Shown: one piece after another, positions 18,834 to 27,935 of the stretch
Numbering within the stretch: the first letter of the stretch is position 1
Layout of the letters: each line of letters opens with the position of its first letter
Source of the DNA: Methylobacterium thuringiense
GTDB taxonomy: Bacteria; Pseudomonadota; Alphaproteobacteria; Rhizobiales; Beijerinckiaceae
Direction: 5' to 3'
Assembly (NCBI RefSeq): GCF_022179645.1
Contig: NZ_BPRA01000012.1
Span: forward strand, 1 to 64,000
Length of the DNA stretch: 64,000 nucleotides
Position numbers and translations under genes: made by a program
The notes under the pieces: generated by a model
The model's database searches: none
The model's input: the letters and a program-made list of their open reading frames with translations, nothing else
Told to the model about the DNA's origin: nothing

Positions 18834-18899
18834 ATGGTCGCGCCCGCATTCGGCGGAACGGCGTTCCGTGCCCAAGTTGCCTCGGGGCTCGCCCGATGA
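18834..18899 (+). CDS. Upstream ORF coupled to the metallohydrolase gene
   Basis: A 21-codon frame (starts MVAPAFGGTAF, ends ASGLAR) is preceded by GGAGG at ideal spacing (18820-18824). Its stop overlaps the start of the next gene in an ATGA junction (18896-18899). The following gene lacks a comparable ribosome binding site, so translation of this short frame may deliver ribosomes to it. Expression is not proven. Confidence 0.45.
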   Translation: MVAPAFGGTAFRAQVASGLAR

Positions 18900-19828
18900 G
18901 AGGGGCTGCGAACCGGCGCGAGGCCTTGTTCGGCGGCTTCTGTCTCTGCTGCCTGCCGACGCTGGGGCGCTCGGCCGAAGGCTTCGCGATGGACGAGGTC
19001 GGCCCCGGCATCTTCATCCGGCACGGCGTGATCGCCGACGCGAGTGCCGAGAACAACGACGCCATCGCCAATATCGGCTTCGTCGTCGGCAAGGAGTCCG
19101 TGCTCGTCACCGAGTCGGGCGGAAGCCTCGTCGACGGGCAGTGGCTGCGCGGCGAGATCCGGAAACGGACGACCAAGCCGATCAGCCACGTCGTTCTCAC
19201 GCACGTCCACCCCGACCACGTCTTCGGCGCCGCCGCCTTCACTGAGGACAAGCCGGTCTTCATCGGTCACGCCTCGCTCCGCGAAGCCCTCGACTCACGC
19301 GGCGAGTATTATCGGAAGCGCCTCGTGGACATGCTCGGCGCCGACAAGGCCGGCAGCGTGGTCTATCCGACCCTCGAGGTGAAGGACGCCGCCGAGATCG
19401 ATCTCGGCGACCGCAAGCTCAGCTTCCACGCCCACGGCAAGGCGCACACCAACAGCGACCTCTCGATGCTGGATTCGCAGAGCGGTCTGCTGTTTCCGGC
19501 CGACCTGCTCTCAGTCGACCGGATTCCCTCGCTCGACGGCAGCCTGCTCGGCTGGTTCAAGGAGATCGAAAAGCTCAAGAGCTTCGGCGCCACGGGCGGC
19601 ATCCCGGGCCACGGCCCGACGCGGGTCGAGCTGGAGCCGGCCTTCGCGGCCATCACCGGCTACCTCGCAGCGCTACGCGACCAGACCCGCAAGGCCATCG
19701 CCGCGGACGTCCCGATCGAGAAGGCCGTGAAGACCGTGGCCATGGACCAGCGGGACAAGTGGCAGCTCTTCGACAACTACAACACTCGAAACGTCACCCA
19801 GGCCTACCAGGAACTCGAGTGGGAGTGA
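18896..19828 (+). CDS. Quinoprotein relay system zinc metallohydrolase
   Basis: A 310-residue exported metallo-beta-lactamase-fold protein. The N terminus carries a twin-arginine-like signal (NRREALFGGF, then a hydrophobic stretch). The zinc motif HVHPDHVFG sits at about 101-109, with later ligands in the HTNSDLSML and PGHGP segments. It matches the SoxH-related metallohydrolase family found beside PQQ-dependent dehydrogenase systems. The next two genes, a SoxYZ-like carrier and a C-x3-C-W rhodanese, are its usual partners. The true substrate is not known. The start overlaps a short upstream ORF (ATGA). Confidence 0.85.
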   Translation: MRGAANRREALFGGFCLCCLPTLGRSAEGFAMDEVGPGIFIRHGVIADASAENNDAIANIGFVVGKESVLVTESGGSLVDGQWLRGEIRKRTTKPISHVVLTHVHPDHVFGAAAFTEDKPVFIGHASLREALDSRGEYYRKRLVDMLGADKAGSVVYPTLEVKDAAEIDLGDRKLSFHAHGKAHTNSDLSMLDSQSGLLFPADLLSVDRIPSLDGSLLGWFKEIEKLKSFGATGGIPGHGPTRVELEPAFAAITGYLAALRDQTRKAIAADVPIEKAVKTVAMDQRDKWQLFDNYNTRNVTQAYQELEWE

Positions 19829-19894
19829 CCCGCGCGAGCCCGCATCCCCATCGTCGACACTTGCGCTAGATTCGTCAGCAATCAGGAGGACGCC

Positions 19895-20698
19895 ATGAAA
19901 GCCTTGATCCTAGCCCTCGGCCTCTCGCTCTCGGTGACGGGGATGGCGCATGCAGCCGGAGCTTCGGACACCGATCAGGAGCGCGTCGCGCGCTGGAACG
20001 ATCTCAAGAAGGAAATCTTCGCCGGCAAGACGATCGAGCCGAGCGAGACGATGGTCCGGATCGATGCCCCGAAGCGCGCCGAGGACGCCGCGCTGGTGCC
20101 GATCACACTGGCCATGTCCGACAAGGACAAGGTCAAGGGCGTGTCGCTGATCATCGACGACAACCCGACGCCCTATGCCGCCCATTTCATCTTCGGGCCG
20201 GCAGCCGACCCCGGCGAGATCAAGCTGCGCGTGCGCGTCAACAACTACACCGACGTCCACGCCGTGACCGAGACCAAGGACGGTAGATTCTTCGAATCGA
20301 AGCAGTTCGTGAAGGCGTCCGGTGGTTGCTCGGCCCCAATGGGCATGAGCGACGAGGAAGCCATGAAGGGCATGGGGGACATGCGCCTGAAGTTCGGCGA
20401 GGCGACCCCCGGCAAGCCGGCCGAGGCGACCCTGATGATCCGCCACCCGAACTTTTCGGGAATGCAGATGAATCAGGTCAGCCGCGACTACACCCCGGCC
20501 CGGTTCATCCAGAAGCTCGATGTGTCGTACGGCGACACGCTGATCTTCCACATGGACGGCGACATCTCGATCGCCTCGAACCCGGTGATCAATTTCGGCT
20601 TCAAGCCCGAGGGCAAGGGCCCGATCAAGGTCGTCGCCTCCGACAACCAGGACGGCCGGTGGGAGAAGACCTTCGAAGTGCCGTCGGCGAGCAACTGA
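19895..20698 (+). CDS. Quinoprotein dehydrogenase-associated SoxYZ-like carrier
   Basis: A 267-residue periplasmic protein with a clear signal peptide (MKALILALGLSLSVTGMAHAAG). The first domain is SoxY-like and ends in a GGCSAP motif, the counterpart of the GGCGG carrier arm with its substrate-bearing cysteine. The second domain is SoxZ-like (HPNFSGMQMNQVSRDYTPARFI, then FKPEGKGPIKVVASDNQDG). In sulfur oxidation SoxYZ carries sulfur intermediates; the fused version co-occurs with PQQ dehydrogenases. AGGAGG precedes the start. Confidence 0.9.
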   Translation: MKALILALGLSLSVTGMAHAAGASDTDQERVARWNDLKKEIFAGKTIEPSETMVRIDAPKRAEDAALVPITLAMSDKDKVKGVSLIIDDNPTPYAAHFIFGPAADPGEIKLRVRVNNYTDVHAVTETKDGRFFESKQFVKASGGCSAPMGMSDEEAMKGMGDMRLKFGEATPGKPAEATLMIRHPNFSGMQMNQVSRDYTPARFIQKLDVSYGDTLIFHMDGDISIASNPVINFGFKPEGKGPIKVVASDNQDGRWEKTFEVPSASN

Positions 20699-20706
20699 GG
20701 CTTTCG

Positions 20707-21312
20707 ATGCATCGCTCGCGTCTCGTCCGGCCGCTCGCGCTCGTCGCTCTCGCCGCCTTGCTCGGGGCGGCGGGCCCGGCGGATTCGCCGGTGAACGTGA
20801 CGGAGCCGGCCGGGCTCTATGAAGGCCCCCAGCACGGCTACACGCCGCCGACCCTCAACGGCGCGACGGTCGTCGACCTCGCCGCCCTCGACAGGCTGAT
20901 CGCTGCCGACGAGCCTGTGCTGCTCGACGTGGTGCTCGCCGACCGCAAGCCGCAGGGCCTGCCCCCGGGGACGCCCTGGCTGCCCTCGCACCGCTCCATC
21001 CCCGGCGCGGTCTGGCTGCCCGGCGCCGGCGTCGTGCCGCTGACGGCCGAGCAGGAGGCGGAATTCCTCAAGCGCATCGCCGCGCTCACCGGCGGCGACA
21101 AGGCGAAGCCCATCGTCACCTTCTGCCGGCCGGAATGCTGGGGCAGCTGGAACGCCGGCAAGCGTCTGGTCGAGGCTGGCTACAGCCGCGTGCATTGGTG
21201 GCCGCTCGGCGTCGAGGGCTGGCAGGACACGCACGACACCACCGTGGTGAAGGCCGACAAGGCCTGGACCGCCATCGCCAGCGAGAAGGCGACGCCACCG
21301 GCCCAGCCGTAA
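20707..21312 (+). CDS. PQQ-dependent catabolism-associated C-x3-C-W rhodanese-like protein
   Basis: A 201-residue exported rhodanese-like protein with a signal peptide (about residues 1-22). The defining motif FCRPECWGSWNAGKR holds the two cysteines and tryptophan of this family near residues 137-143. It starts eight bases after the SoxYZ-like gene and closes the three-gene relay cluster. A redox or sulfur-transfer role in the periplasm is inferred from the family. No alcohol dehydrogenase, cytochrome or ABC gene follows, which is unlike many such clusters. Confidence 0.87.
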   Translation: MHRSRLVRPLALVALAALLGAAGPADSPVNVTEPAGLYEGPQHGYTPPTLNGATVVDLAALDRLIAADEPVLLDVVLADRKPQGLPPGTPWLPSHRSIPGAVWLPGAGVVPLTAEQEAEFLKRIAALTGGDKAKPIVTFCRPECWGSWNAGKRLVEAGYSRVHWWPLGVEGWQDTHDTTVVKADKAWTAIASEKATPPAQP

Positions 21313-21729
21313 CGCTGACGGCCGAGTGGAATGGCTCGAATCGTTCCGGGAAAAGACCCTCTGAGACCGGCGGTGGGGAGCACGTGCCCGGCCCACGGGC
21401 AATCCTTACCGTAAGCCTAAAAATTCAGCGATTTCAAAACCATCGCTACAGATATCCTTGTTGACACTCGTCCACTTGTGGCAGAAAAAAGGCTGCCCGG
21501 AGACGGACCGAAGTCCAGGGAGGAAACGCTCGTAAAAACGGGCAAGCGGGACGGTTAGCCGTACCACGCATGCGATGCAGGCCTCTCCGGGCCGCTTCCG
21601 ATCTCAACAGTCCCGGTTCGCGCGGTGCCGCCATCGCGGCCGAACTCGTGTAGAGTGCCGCGCCGTAAGCAACGCCCTCGCGGCGTGACCCGGCCCGACG
21701 GGTCCGCGAGGCAGGCGAGGCAGGAGCCC
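21313..21729. other. Intergenic region without a recognised gene
   Basis: There are 417 bases between the relay cluster and panB. Short frames here lack ribosome binding sites and family features. A TTGACA at 21461-21466 might be a -35 element, but no good -10 follows. Confidence 0.5.
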
Positions 21730-22557
21730 ATGTCGCAGTTCAGTCAGTCCCGGCGCGTGCGGGCCGGCGATCTCGCCCGGCGCAAGGCCGAAGGCCGCAA
21801 GATCATCGCGCTGACCGCCTACCACGCCCACACGGCGGGCATCCTCGACGCCTATTGCGACTTCATCCTCGTCGGCGATTCCCTCGGCATGGTGATGCAC
21901 GGCATGGAATCGACCCTGCCGGTCACCGTGGAGATGATGATCGTGCAGGCCCAGGCCGTCATGCGCGGCACCAGCCGGGCTCTGATCGTGGTCGACCTGC
22001 CCTTCGGCTCCTACGAGGCGAGCAAGGAGCAGGCCTTCCACACCGCCGCCCGGGTCCTCAAGGAGACCGGCGCCGGCGCGATCAAGATGGAAGGCGGCGC
22101 CAAATTCGCCGAGACGGTGGCGTTCCTGGTCGAGCGCGGCGTACCGGTGATGGGCCATATCGGCCTCACCCCTCAGTCGGTGAACACCATGGGCGGCTTC
22201 AAGGTGCAGGGCCATACGCCCGAGAGCGCGGAGGCCGTGATGGCGGATGCCGTGGCGATCAGCCGGGCAGGGGCCTTCGCCATGGTGATGGAGGGCATCG
22301 TCGAGCCGGTGGCGCGCGCCGTCGCCGCCTCGCCCGAGGTGACGGCCCTCACCATCGGCATCGGCGCCAGCGCCCAGTGCGACGGCCAGATCCTCGTACT
22401 CGAGGACATGCTCGGCCTCTCCGACCGCGCCCCGAAGTTCGTGAAGAGCTACGGCGCGCTCCGCGGGCACATCGAGGACGCCGTGAAGGGCTACGCGGAC
22501 GACGTGCGCGAGGGCCGCTTCCCGGCCCTGGAGCATACCTACCCGCCACGCGGCTGA
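21730..22557 (+). CDS. panB: 3-methyl-2-oxobutanoate hydroxymethyltransferase
   Basis: A 275-residue TIM-barrel enzyme of pantothenate/CoA synthesis that transfers a one-carbon unit from methylene-tetrahydrofolate to 2-oxoisovalerate. Family landmarks are [16 protein letters not shown], the metal-binding [35 protein letters not shown] and [13 protein letters not shown]. The length is normal. The start at 21730 follows AGGCAGGAG. No panC lies next to it. A clean hairpin terminator follows, so the gene is probably monocistronic. Confidence 0.97.
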   Translation: MSQFSQSRRVRAGDLARRKAEGRKIIALTAYHAHTAGILDAYCDFILVGDSLGMVMHGMESTLPVTVEMMIVQAQAVMRGTSRALIVVDLPFGSYEASKEQAFHTAARVLKETGAGAIKMEGGAKFAETVAFLVERGVPVMGHIGLTPQSVNTMGGFKVQGHTPESAEAVMADAVAISRAGAFAMVMEGIVEPVARAVAASPEVTALTIGIGASAQCDGQILVLEDMLGLSDRAPKFVKSYGALRGHIEDAVKGYADDVREGRFPALEHTYPPRG

Positions 22558-22613
22558 AATCTTCGCTGCCTTGACGGGCGAGGGCCGATCGGGCATTCAC
22601 GCGCTCGAATTCC

Positions 22614-22637
22614 GGCCGGGTTTCAACCCGGCCTTTT
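22614..22637 (+). terminator. Intrinsic terminator after panB
   Basis: GGCCGGGTT-TC-AACCCGGCC (22614-22633) is followed by TTTT. Confidence 0.88.
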
Positions 22638-22689
22638 GCGTTTCGCCCGAGCGGAATGCGTTCACCCACCGCTTCAGGGGCATAGCGCC

Positions 22690-22857
22690 ATGGCCAAGGC
22701 CGTCACCGTCAAGATCAAGCTCATCTCGACCGCCGACACGGGCTTCTTCTACGTCACCAAGAAGAACTCCCGCACGCAGACCGAGAAGCTGACGATGCGC
22801 AAGTACGACCCGGTCGTGCGTAAGCATGTCGATTTCAAAGAGACCAAGATCAAGTAA
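22690..22857 (+). CDS. rpmG: 50S ribosomal protein L33
   Basis: This 55-residue protein ([20 protein letters not shown], then [33 protein letters not shown]) is a canonical zinc-free (cysteine-less) bacterial L33. It is a component of the large ribosomal subunit near the E site. It is monocistronic between two intrinsic terminators. Confidence 0.98.
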   Translation: MAKAVTVKIKLISTADTGFFYVTKKNSRTQTEKLTMRKYDPVVRKHVDFKETKIK

Positions 22858-22882
22858 TTTTCGGCTTCCAAGCCGTTCGAAG

Positions 22883-22911
22883 AAGCCGCCCCGTCGCAGG
22901 GCGGCTTTTTT
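22883..22911 (+). terminator. Intrinsic terminator after rpmG
   Basis: Nine-base arms AAGCCGCCC (22883-22891) and GGGCGGCTT (22899-22907) are followed by a T run. From here to 23165 no gene is visible. Confidence 0.9.
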
Positions 22912-23165
22912 CGTTTGGGATCCTGCCTCGAGATTGGCACGAAACAGGTCCGCCGCCGGCCCAGGCGATGGTGCCTTTTCCCGTGCAGGGTGTGGCCTGC
23001 CGGTCGTCACGAACCGTGAATCGGCGGGCTCGGCCGGGCGGCGGGTGACGGCCGAGGTTCGGCGGGGTATGTTCGGTAACCAAGAGACGAGGGCGCGCGG
23101 TTCGGGGGGAGCCGGTGCGGTCGTTCCCTTCATGCGTTTCTCCGCCCCCACGATTGCCGACAGCG

Positions 23166-23777
23166 ATGCCGTTCTCGATCCTCGATCTCGTGGTGCTCGG
23201 CATCGTGGTGATCTCCGCCCTGCTCGCCGCGGTGCGTGGCGTCACGCGCGAAGTCCTCGCCATCGTCGCCTGGGTGGTGGCCGGCGCCGTCGCCTGGACG
23301 CTGCACCCGATGCTGCTGCCGACGGTGAAGGAGCACGTCACCAGCGACACCGTGGCGCTCGTCGCCTCGATCGCCGCGATCTTCCTCGGCACCCTCATCG
23401 TCGTGTCGATCATCACGGTGAAGATCTCCGACATCGTGCTCGATTCTCGCATCGGCGCGGTAGACCGCTCCCTCGGCTTCCTGTTCGGCGCCGGGCGCGG
23501 CTTCCTGATCTGCGTGATCGGCTGGGTGTTTCTGGCCTGGCTCGTCCAGGGCAAGATGCCGGAATGGGCTGCCCAGGCGAAGAGCCGGCCGATGCTGGAA
23601 AAAGCCGGCGACACCCTGGTGGCGCAGCTTCCGGCCAACCCCGAAGGCTTCCTGAAGAACCTGCGCAAGCCCAAGGGCGACGGCACCGGCGAGCCCGGCG
23701 AACCGCCGGCCGAGACCGAGACCGGCGGCCAGCGCCGCAGCGACGTCGCCCCTGCCACGCCGGCACCGGGACGCTGA
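23166..23777 (+). CDS. cvpA: CvpA family membrane protein
   Basis: A 203-residue inner-membrane protein with four transmembrane segments in the first 120 residues (starting MPFSILDLVVLGIVVISALL) and a proline/glutamate-rich cytoplasmic tail. The GxxRGxxRE-type sequence (VRGVTREVLAIV) is typical of CvpA. In many bacteria cvpA lies next to purF, as here (102 bases upstream). Its role is linked to colicin V production in E. coli and to envelope stress. ATG at 23166 was chosen because the first membrane helix begins immediately after it. Confidence 0.9.
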   Translation: MPFSILDLVVLGIVVISALLAAVRGVTREVLAIVAWVVAGAVAWTLHPMLLPTVKEHVTSDTVALVASIAAIFLGTLIVVSIITVKISDIVLDSRIGAVDRSLGFLFGAGRGFLICVIGWVFLAWLVQGKMPEWAAQAKSRPMLEKAGDTLVAQLPANPEGFLKNLRKPKGDGTGEPGEPPAETETGGQRRSDVAPATPAPGR

Positions 23778-23879
23778 TCTGCGTGGAACCATTCTTGGTT
23801 GCGGGTGCGAGGCCGACTAAGTAGCGCTTCTTGAGCGCAGTCCGGAGCCAGGTTCCGGCAACGAGGATTTCGTATCGGC

Positions 23880-25370
23880 ATGCCTGCACCCGGCGCGAGC
23901 GTCCCCGATTCCGAGATCGACCGCGATCCGCTGGGCGAATACGGCGACACGTTGCGCGAGGAATGCGGCGTCTTCGGCATCTTCGGCCACGACGACGCCT
24001 CCGCCGTCACCGCGCTGGGACTCCACGCCCTGCAGCATCGCGGCCAGGAGGCGGCCGGCATCGTCTCCTTCGACGGTGCGGTGTTCCATTCCGAGCGCCG
24101 CCAGGGCCTCGTCGGCGACAACTTCTCCGACCGCGGCACCATCGAGCGCCTGCGCGGCCGGGCCGCCATCGGCCACGTGCGCTATTCGACCACCGGCGGC
24201 ACCATCCTGCGCAACGTCCAGCCGCTTTTCGCGGAATTGGCGAGCGGGGGGCTCGCGGTCGCGCATAACGGAAACCTCACCAACGCCCTCTCGATCCGGC
24301 GCGACCTCGTGCGCGACGGCGCCATCACCCAGTCGACCTCCGACACCGAGGTGATCCTGCATCTGGCCGCCCGCAGCCGGAAGCCGCGCATCGTCGAGCG
24401 CTTCGTCGAGGCGCTGCAGCAGATCGAGGGCGCCTACGCCATCGTGGCGCTCACCAACAAGAAGCTGATCGGCGCCCGCGACCCGCTCGGCATCCGTCCG
24501 CTGGTGCTCGGCGAGCTCGACGGCCGCTACATCCTCGCCTCCGAATCCTGTGCGCTGGACATCATCGGCGCGCGCTTCGTGCGCGATGTCGAGAACGGCG
24601 AAGTCGTGGTGATCTCCGAGGAGGGCGTCGAGTCGATCCGCTTCGCCGAGAAGCAGCCGATGCGGCCGTGCATCTTCGAGTACATCTACTTCGCCCGACC
24701 GGATTCGGTGGTGAACGGCAAGAGCGTCTACGGCATCCGCAAGAACATCGGCCACGAGCTAGCCCGCGAGGCCCCAGCCGACGCCGACATCGTGATTCCG
24801 GTGCCGGATTCCGGCGTGCCGGCGGCACTGGGCTTTGCGCACGAGGCTGGGCTGCCGTTCGAGATCGGCATCATCCGCAACCACTATGTCGGGCGCACCT
24901 TCATCCAGCCGACGCAGACCGTGCGCGAGCTCGGCGTGCGCATGAAGCACTCGGCCAACCGCGCCGCCGTCGAGGGTAAGCGCATCGTGCTCGTCGACGA
25001 CAGCCTCGTGCGCGGCACCACCTCGATCAAGATCGTGCGCATGATGCGCGAGGCCGGCGCCCGCGAGGTGCATTTCCGCATCGCCTCGCCACCGATCACG
25101 CACCCGGACTTCTACGGCATCGACACGCCGGAACGCGAAAAGCTGCTCGCCGCGACCTACGATCTCGAAGGCATGCGCGACTATATCGGCGCGGATTCCC
25201 TCGCCTTCCTCTCGATCCCCGGCCTCTACCGCGCCATGGGCGAGGAGGGCCGTGACGCGACCTGCCCACAATACACCGACCATTGCTTCACCGGCGACTA
25301 CCCGACCGGCCTGACCGACCTGCAGATCGCCGGGCCGAAGCGGTTCGCGATGCTGGCTGAAGCCGACTGA
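23880..25370 (+). CDS. purF: Amidophosphoribosyltransferase
   Basis: A 496-residue enzyme that commits PRPP to purine synthesis by forming 5-phosphoribosylamine from glutamine. A propeptide of about 28 residues precedes the catalytic Cys29 ([11 protein letters not shown]). The Ntn glutaminase domain is followed by the phosphoribosyltransferase domain with the PRPP loop [14 protein letters not shown]. Length and motifs are complete. It follows cvpA; the SDR gene starts seven bases after its stop and is probably co-transcribed. Confidence 0.97.
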   Translation: MPAPGASVPDSEIDRDPLGEYGDTLREECGVFGIFGHDDASAVTALGLHALQHRGQEAAGIVSFDGAVFHSERRQGLVGDNFSDRGTIERLRGRAAIGHVRYSTTGGTILRNVQPLFAELASGGLAVAHNGNLTNALSIRRDLVRDGAITQSTSDTEVILHLAARSRKPRIVERFVEALQQIEGAYAIVALTNKKLIGARDPLGIRPLVLGELDGRYILASESCALDIIGARFVRDVENGEVVVISEEGVESIRFAEKQPMRPCIFEYIYFARPDSVVNGKSVYGIRKNIGHELAREAPADADIVIPVPDSGVPAALGFAHEAGLPFEIGIIRNHYVGRTFIQPTQTVRELGVRMKHSANRAAVEGKRIVLVDDSLVRGTTSIKIVRMMREAGAREVHFRIASPPITHPDFYGIDTPEREKLLAATYDLEGMRDYIGADSLAFLSIPGLYRAMGEEGRDATCPQYTDHCFTGDYPTGLTDLQIAGPKRFAMLAEAD

Positions 25371-25377
25371 GCGTCCG

Positions 25378-26130
25378 ATGACGATGACGATCGAAAAACC
25401 GCTTGCCGGCCGCGTCGCCGTCGTCACCGGGGCCTCGCGCGGCATCGGCCGTGCCGCCGCGCTGGCACTGGCCGGGGCCGGCGCGCACGTCGTCGCGGTG
25501 GCGCGCACGCAGGGCGCCCTCGAAGAGCTCGACGACGCCATCCAGGGCGTCGGGTCGAGCGCCACGCTGGTGCCGCTGGACCTCACCGACTACGACGCCA
25601 TCGACCGCCTCGGGGGCGCCATCGACGCGCGCTGGGGCAAACTCGACATCGTCGTCGGCAATGCCGGTATCCTCGGCGCGCTGATGCCGCTCGGGCACAT
25701 CACGCCGAAGGTCTGGCAGCAGACCATCGACATCAACGTCACCGCCAACTGGCGCCTGATCCGCTCCCTCGACCCGCTGCTGCGCCGCTCGGATGCCGGC
25801 CGCGCGATCTTCGTGACCTCCGGCGCGGCCCACAAGTGCAAGGCCTATTGGGGCCCGTACTCGATCTCCAAGGCGGCGCTCGACGCCATGGTGCGCACCT
25901 ATGCAGCCGAGACCGAGACGACGCCGATCCGCGCCATGCTGCTCAGCCCCGGACCGCTCCGCACCGCCATGCGCCGCTCGGCCATGCCGGGCGAGGATCC
26001 CGAGACGCTGAAGACGCCCGAGGATCTGGCGCCGCATTTCGTCAGGCTGGCCTCGCCGGACTGGACGGAGTCCGGCAAGATCTTCGATTTTCCGACCGGA
26101 CAGGTCTTGGCATTTCGGCCGCCCGAGTGA
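25378..26130 (+). CDS. SDR family NAD(P)-dependent oxidoreductase
   Basis: A 250-residue classical short-chain dehydrogenase. It has the cofactor loop TGASRGIG near residue 17, the NAGILG motif, and a Ser (FVTSGAAH) with Y-x3-K (YSISK) as catalytic residues. The substrate is unknown. It is placed seven bases after purF, an arrangement common in Rhizobiales relatives (from memory). The start is the first of two in-phase ATG codons (positions 1 and 3); the second is equally possible. Confidence 0.93.
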   Translation: MTMTIEKPLAGRVAVVTGASRGIGRAAALALAGAGAHVVAVARTQGALEELDDAIQGVGSSATLVPLDLTDYDAIDRLGGAIDARWGKLDIVVGNAGILGALMPLGHITPKVWQQTIDINVTANWRLIRSLDPLLRRSDAGRAIFVTSGAAHKCKAYWGPYSISKAALDAMVRTYAAETETTPIRAMLLSPGPLRTAMRRSAMPGEDPETLKTPEDLAPHFVRLASPDWTESGKIFDFPTGQVLAFRPPE

Positions 26131-26179
26131 TCTGACGGGCAAGGCTGACGCCTTCGGCGCAGCCCCGACCGATCCCCAT

Positions 26180-26284
26180 CATCCTGAGGTGCCGCGCAGC
26201 GGCCTCGAAGGAGGGCTCCAGACACCACCGCGATCCCTGGAGCCCTCCTTCGAGGCCTCCGCTTCGCTGCGGCACCTCAGGATG
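26180..26284. repeat. Large palindromic intergenic repeat
   Basis: Two arms of about 42-48 bases (26180-26221 and 26237-26284) read CATCCTGAGGTGC ... and its complement, enclosing a 15-base loop. It is the classical rhizobial-type mosaic palindrome, located between the SDR and DHFR-like genes. Confidence 0.8.
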
Positions 26285-26333
26285 AGGGAATGTGTTGGGG
26301 CACCAGGTCGATAACCCCACCCGAGGACCCACC

Positions 26334-26744
26334 ATGATCGACGTCCGCTGCATCTGCGCCATCGGCCAGCGGGGCCAGCTCGGCCTGAACGGCCAGCTTC
26401 CCTGGGAGGGCAACACCGATCCGCTCTTCGTCGAAGACGTGACGCGCTTCTTCGCGCTGACCATGGGCCACGTTCTCATCGCCGGCCCCAAGACCATCGG
26501 CGCGGTACCCGAATTCGCGTTCAAGGACCGGACCATCGACGTGATCCGCTCGCACGAGGATCCCGAGCAGGTGCTGGCGCGCTATCCCGGCCGGCGCATC
26601 TTCGTCGGCGGCGGCATCTCGGTGTGGAACGTATACGCGAAGTACATCCAGCACTGGGACGTCACCCGTCTCCCCTACGACGGCGAGGCGGACCGCTGGT
26701 TCGATCCGGCCTGGATGGTGGGTGGCGCGCTGCGGCAAAGCTGA
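26334..26744 (+). CDS. dmrA: DHFR-like reductase, probable dihydromethanopterin reductase
   Basis: A 136-residue (about 15 kDa) protein with the dihydrofolate reductase fold. ICAIGQRGQLGLNGQLPW holds the Met20-loop region; the aspartate in PWEGNTD aligns with the catalytic Asp27 of E. coli DHFR; GPKTIGAVP matches the cofactor loop; and IFVGGGISVWNVY matches the GG loop. It is shorter than ordinary DHFR (about 160). Methylobacterium makes tetrahydromethanopterin and uses a small DHFR-related enzyme, DmrA, for the last reduction. Size and sequence style fit DmrA better than FolA, but the distinction is inferred. A carboxylate-amine ligase gene follows after 66 bases. Confidence 0.62.
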   Translation: MIDVRCICAIGQRGQLGLNGQLPWEGNTDPLFVEDVTRFFALTMGHVLIAGPKTIGAVPEFAFKDRTIDVIRSHEDPEQVLARYPGRRIFVGGGISVWNVYAKYIQHWDVTRLPYDGEADRWFDPAWMVGGALRQS

Positions 26745-26810
26745 ACCGAACCCTCTCCGCACACGTTCACAGAGCCCGGCAAAAGCCGGCCGTCCAGGGG
26801 AGGGCGCGCG

Positions 26811-27935
26811 ATGACCGGCCACAGCTACCGTTTCGGCATCGAGGAAGAGTACTTTATCGCCGACGCCGAGACCCGCGGCACACCGCGGCGCTCGGTCAAG
26901 CCGTTCCATGTCGAGGCGGCCGAGCGGCTGCCAGAGATCGGCCGCGAACTGCTGCAGTGCCAGGTCGAGGTCTGCACGCCGCCCTCCACCGAGTTCGCGG
27001 CCGCGCGCGACGTCCTGCACCGGCAGAGGCGGCAGCTCGGCGAGATCGGACGCGAGCATGGCTTGATGGTCTTCGCCGCCGGCACGCATCCCGTGGCGGA
27101 TTGGGCGCGGCAGCTGCCGACCAAGGGCGACCGCTATCGCGGCATCCTGCGCGATGTCGGCCTGGCCGGGCGGCGCAGCCTCATCTGCGGCATGCACGTG
27201 CATGTGGAGGTCGAGAACCCGGGCGAACGCGTCGGCCTGATGAACCGGCTGCTGCCGTTCCAGCCGCTGCTGTTCGCGCTCTCGGCCTCCTCGCCGTTCT
27301 GGCAGGGCAAGCCGACGGGCCTCTCCGCCTACCGCCTCAGCGCTTTCGGGGAATTGCCGCGCACAGGCCTGCCGGAGCTGATCGCCACCGAAGAAGATCA
27401 CGCCCGCTACGTACGGATCATGGTCAATGCCGGCTCGATCCAGGATGCGAGTTTCCTCTGGTATTCCCTGCGGCCATCGATCAAGTTTCCGACCCTGGAG
27501 CTGCGCATCGCCGACAGCTGCACCCGGCTCGACGACGCGCTCACCATCGCCGCACTGTTCCGCTGCCTCGTGCGCCTCGTGGAACGGCGGCCCGACCTCA
27601 ATGCCGGGCTCACCGGCGTCTCGCGGGCGCTGGCGCAGGAGAACCTGTGGCGGGCGCAGCGCAGCGGCATCGAGGCCGAGCTGATCGACGAGGCCTCGGA
27701 GCAGGCCTTCGCCTTCGCCGACACGCTCGATACGGTCCTCTCGCTCATCGCCGAGGATGCCGAGGCGCTGGGCTGCCGCGCCGAGGTCGAGGGTGCCCAC
27801 CGCATCCTGCGCGAAGGCACCAGCGCAGACCGCCAGATTGCGACCTTCGAATCGGCCCGCGGCGGCGAGACCAGTAATCGCCAGGCCCTCGATGCGGTGG
27901 TGGACTGGCTCGCGGAGACGACGCAGGGAATCTGA
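26811..27935 (+). CDS. Carboxylate-amine ligase (GCS2/YbdK family)
   Basis: A 374-residue member of the glutamate-cysteine ligase-2 family. It has FGIEEEYFIAD at the N terminus, QVEVCTPP, CGMHVHVEV and TLELRIADSC, the conserved metal/ATP-site elements. The E. coli relative YbdK shows weak glutamate-cysteine ligase activity; physiological substrates of most members are unknown. It sits 66 bases after the DHFR/DmrA-like gene, perhaps in one transcript. A link to pterin or glutamyl-side-chain chemistry is speculative. Confidence 0.88.
   Translation: MTGHSYRFGIEEEYFIADAETRGTPRRSVKPFHVEAAERLPEIGRELLQCQVEVCTPPSTEFAAARDVLHRQRRQLGEIGREHGLMVFAAGTHPVADWARQLPTKGDRYRGILRDVGLAGRRSLICGMHVHVEVENPGERVGLMNRLLPFQPLLFALSASSPFWQGKPTGLSAYRLSAFGELPRTGLPELIATEEDHARYVRIMVNAGSIQDASFLWYSLRPSIKFPTLELRIADSCTRLDDALTIAALFRCLVRLVERRPDLNAGLTGVSRALAQENLWRAQRSGIEAELIDEASEQAFAFADTLDTVLSLIAEDAEALGCRAEVEGAHRILREGTSADRQIATFESARGGETSNRQALDAVVDWLAETTQGI

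Noticed and set aside
21461-21489. Possible panB promoter starting TTGACA
   Set aside because: The sequence 17 bases downstream is an A run without a -10 element, and the distance to panB is large; too weak to annotate.
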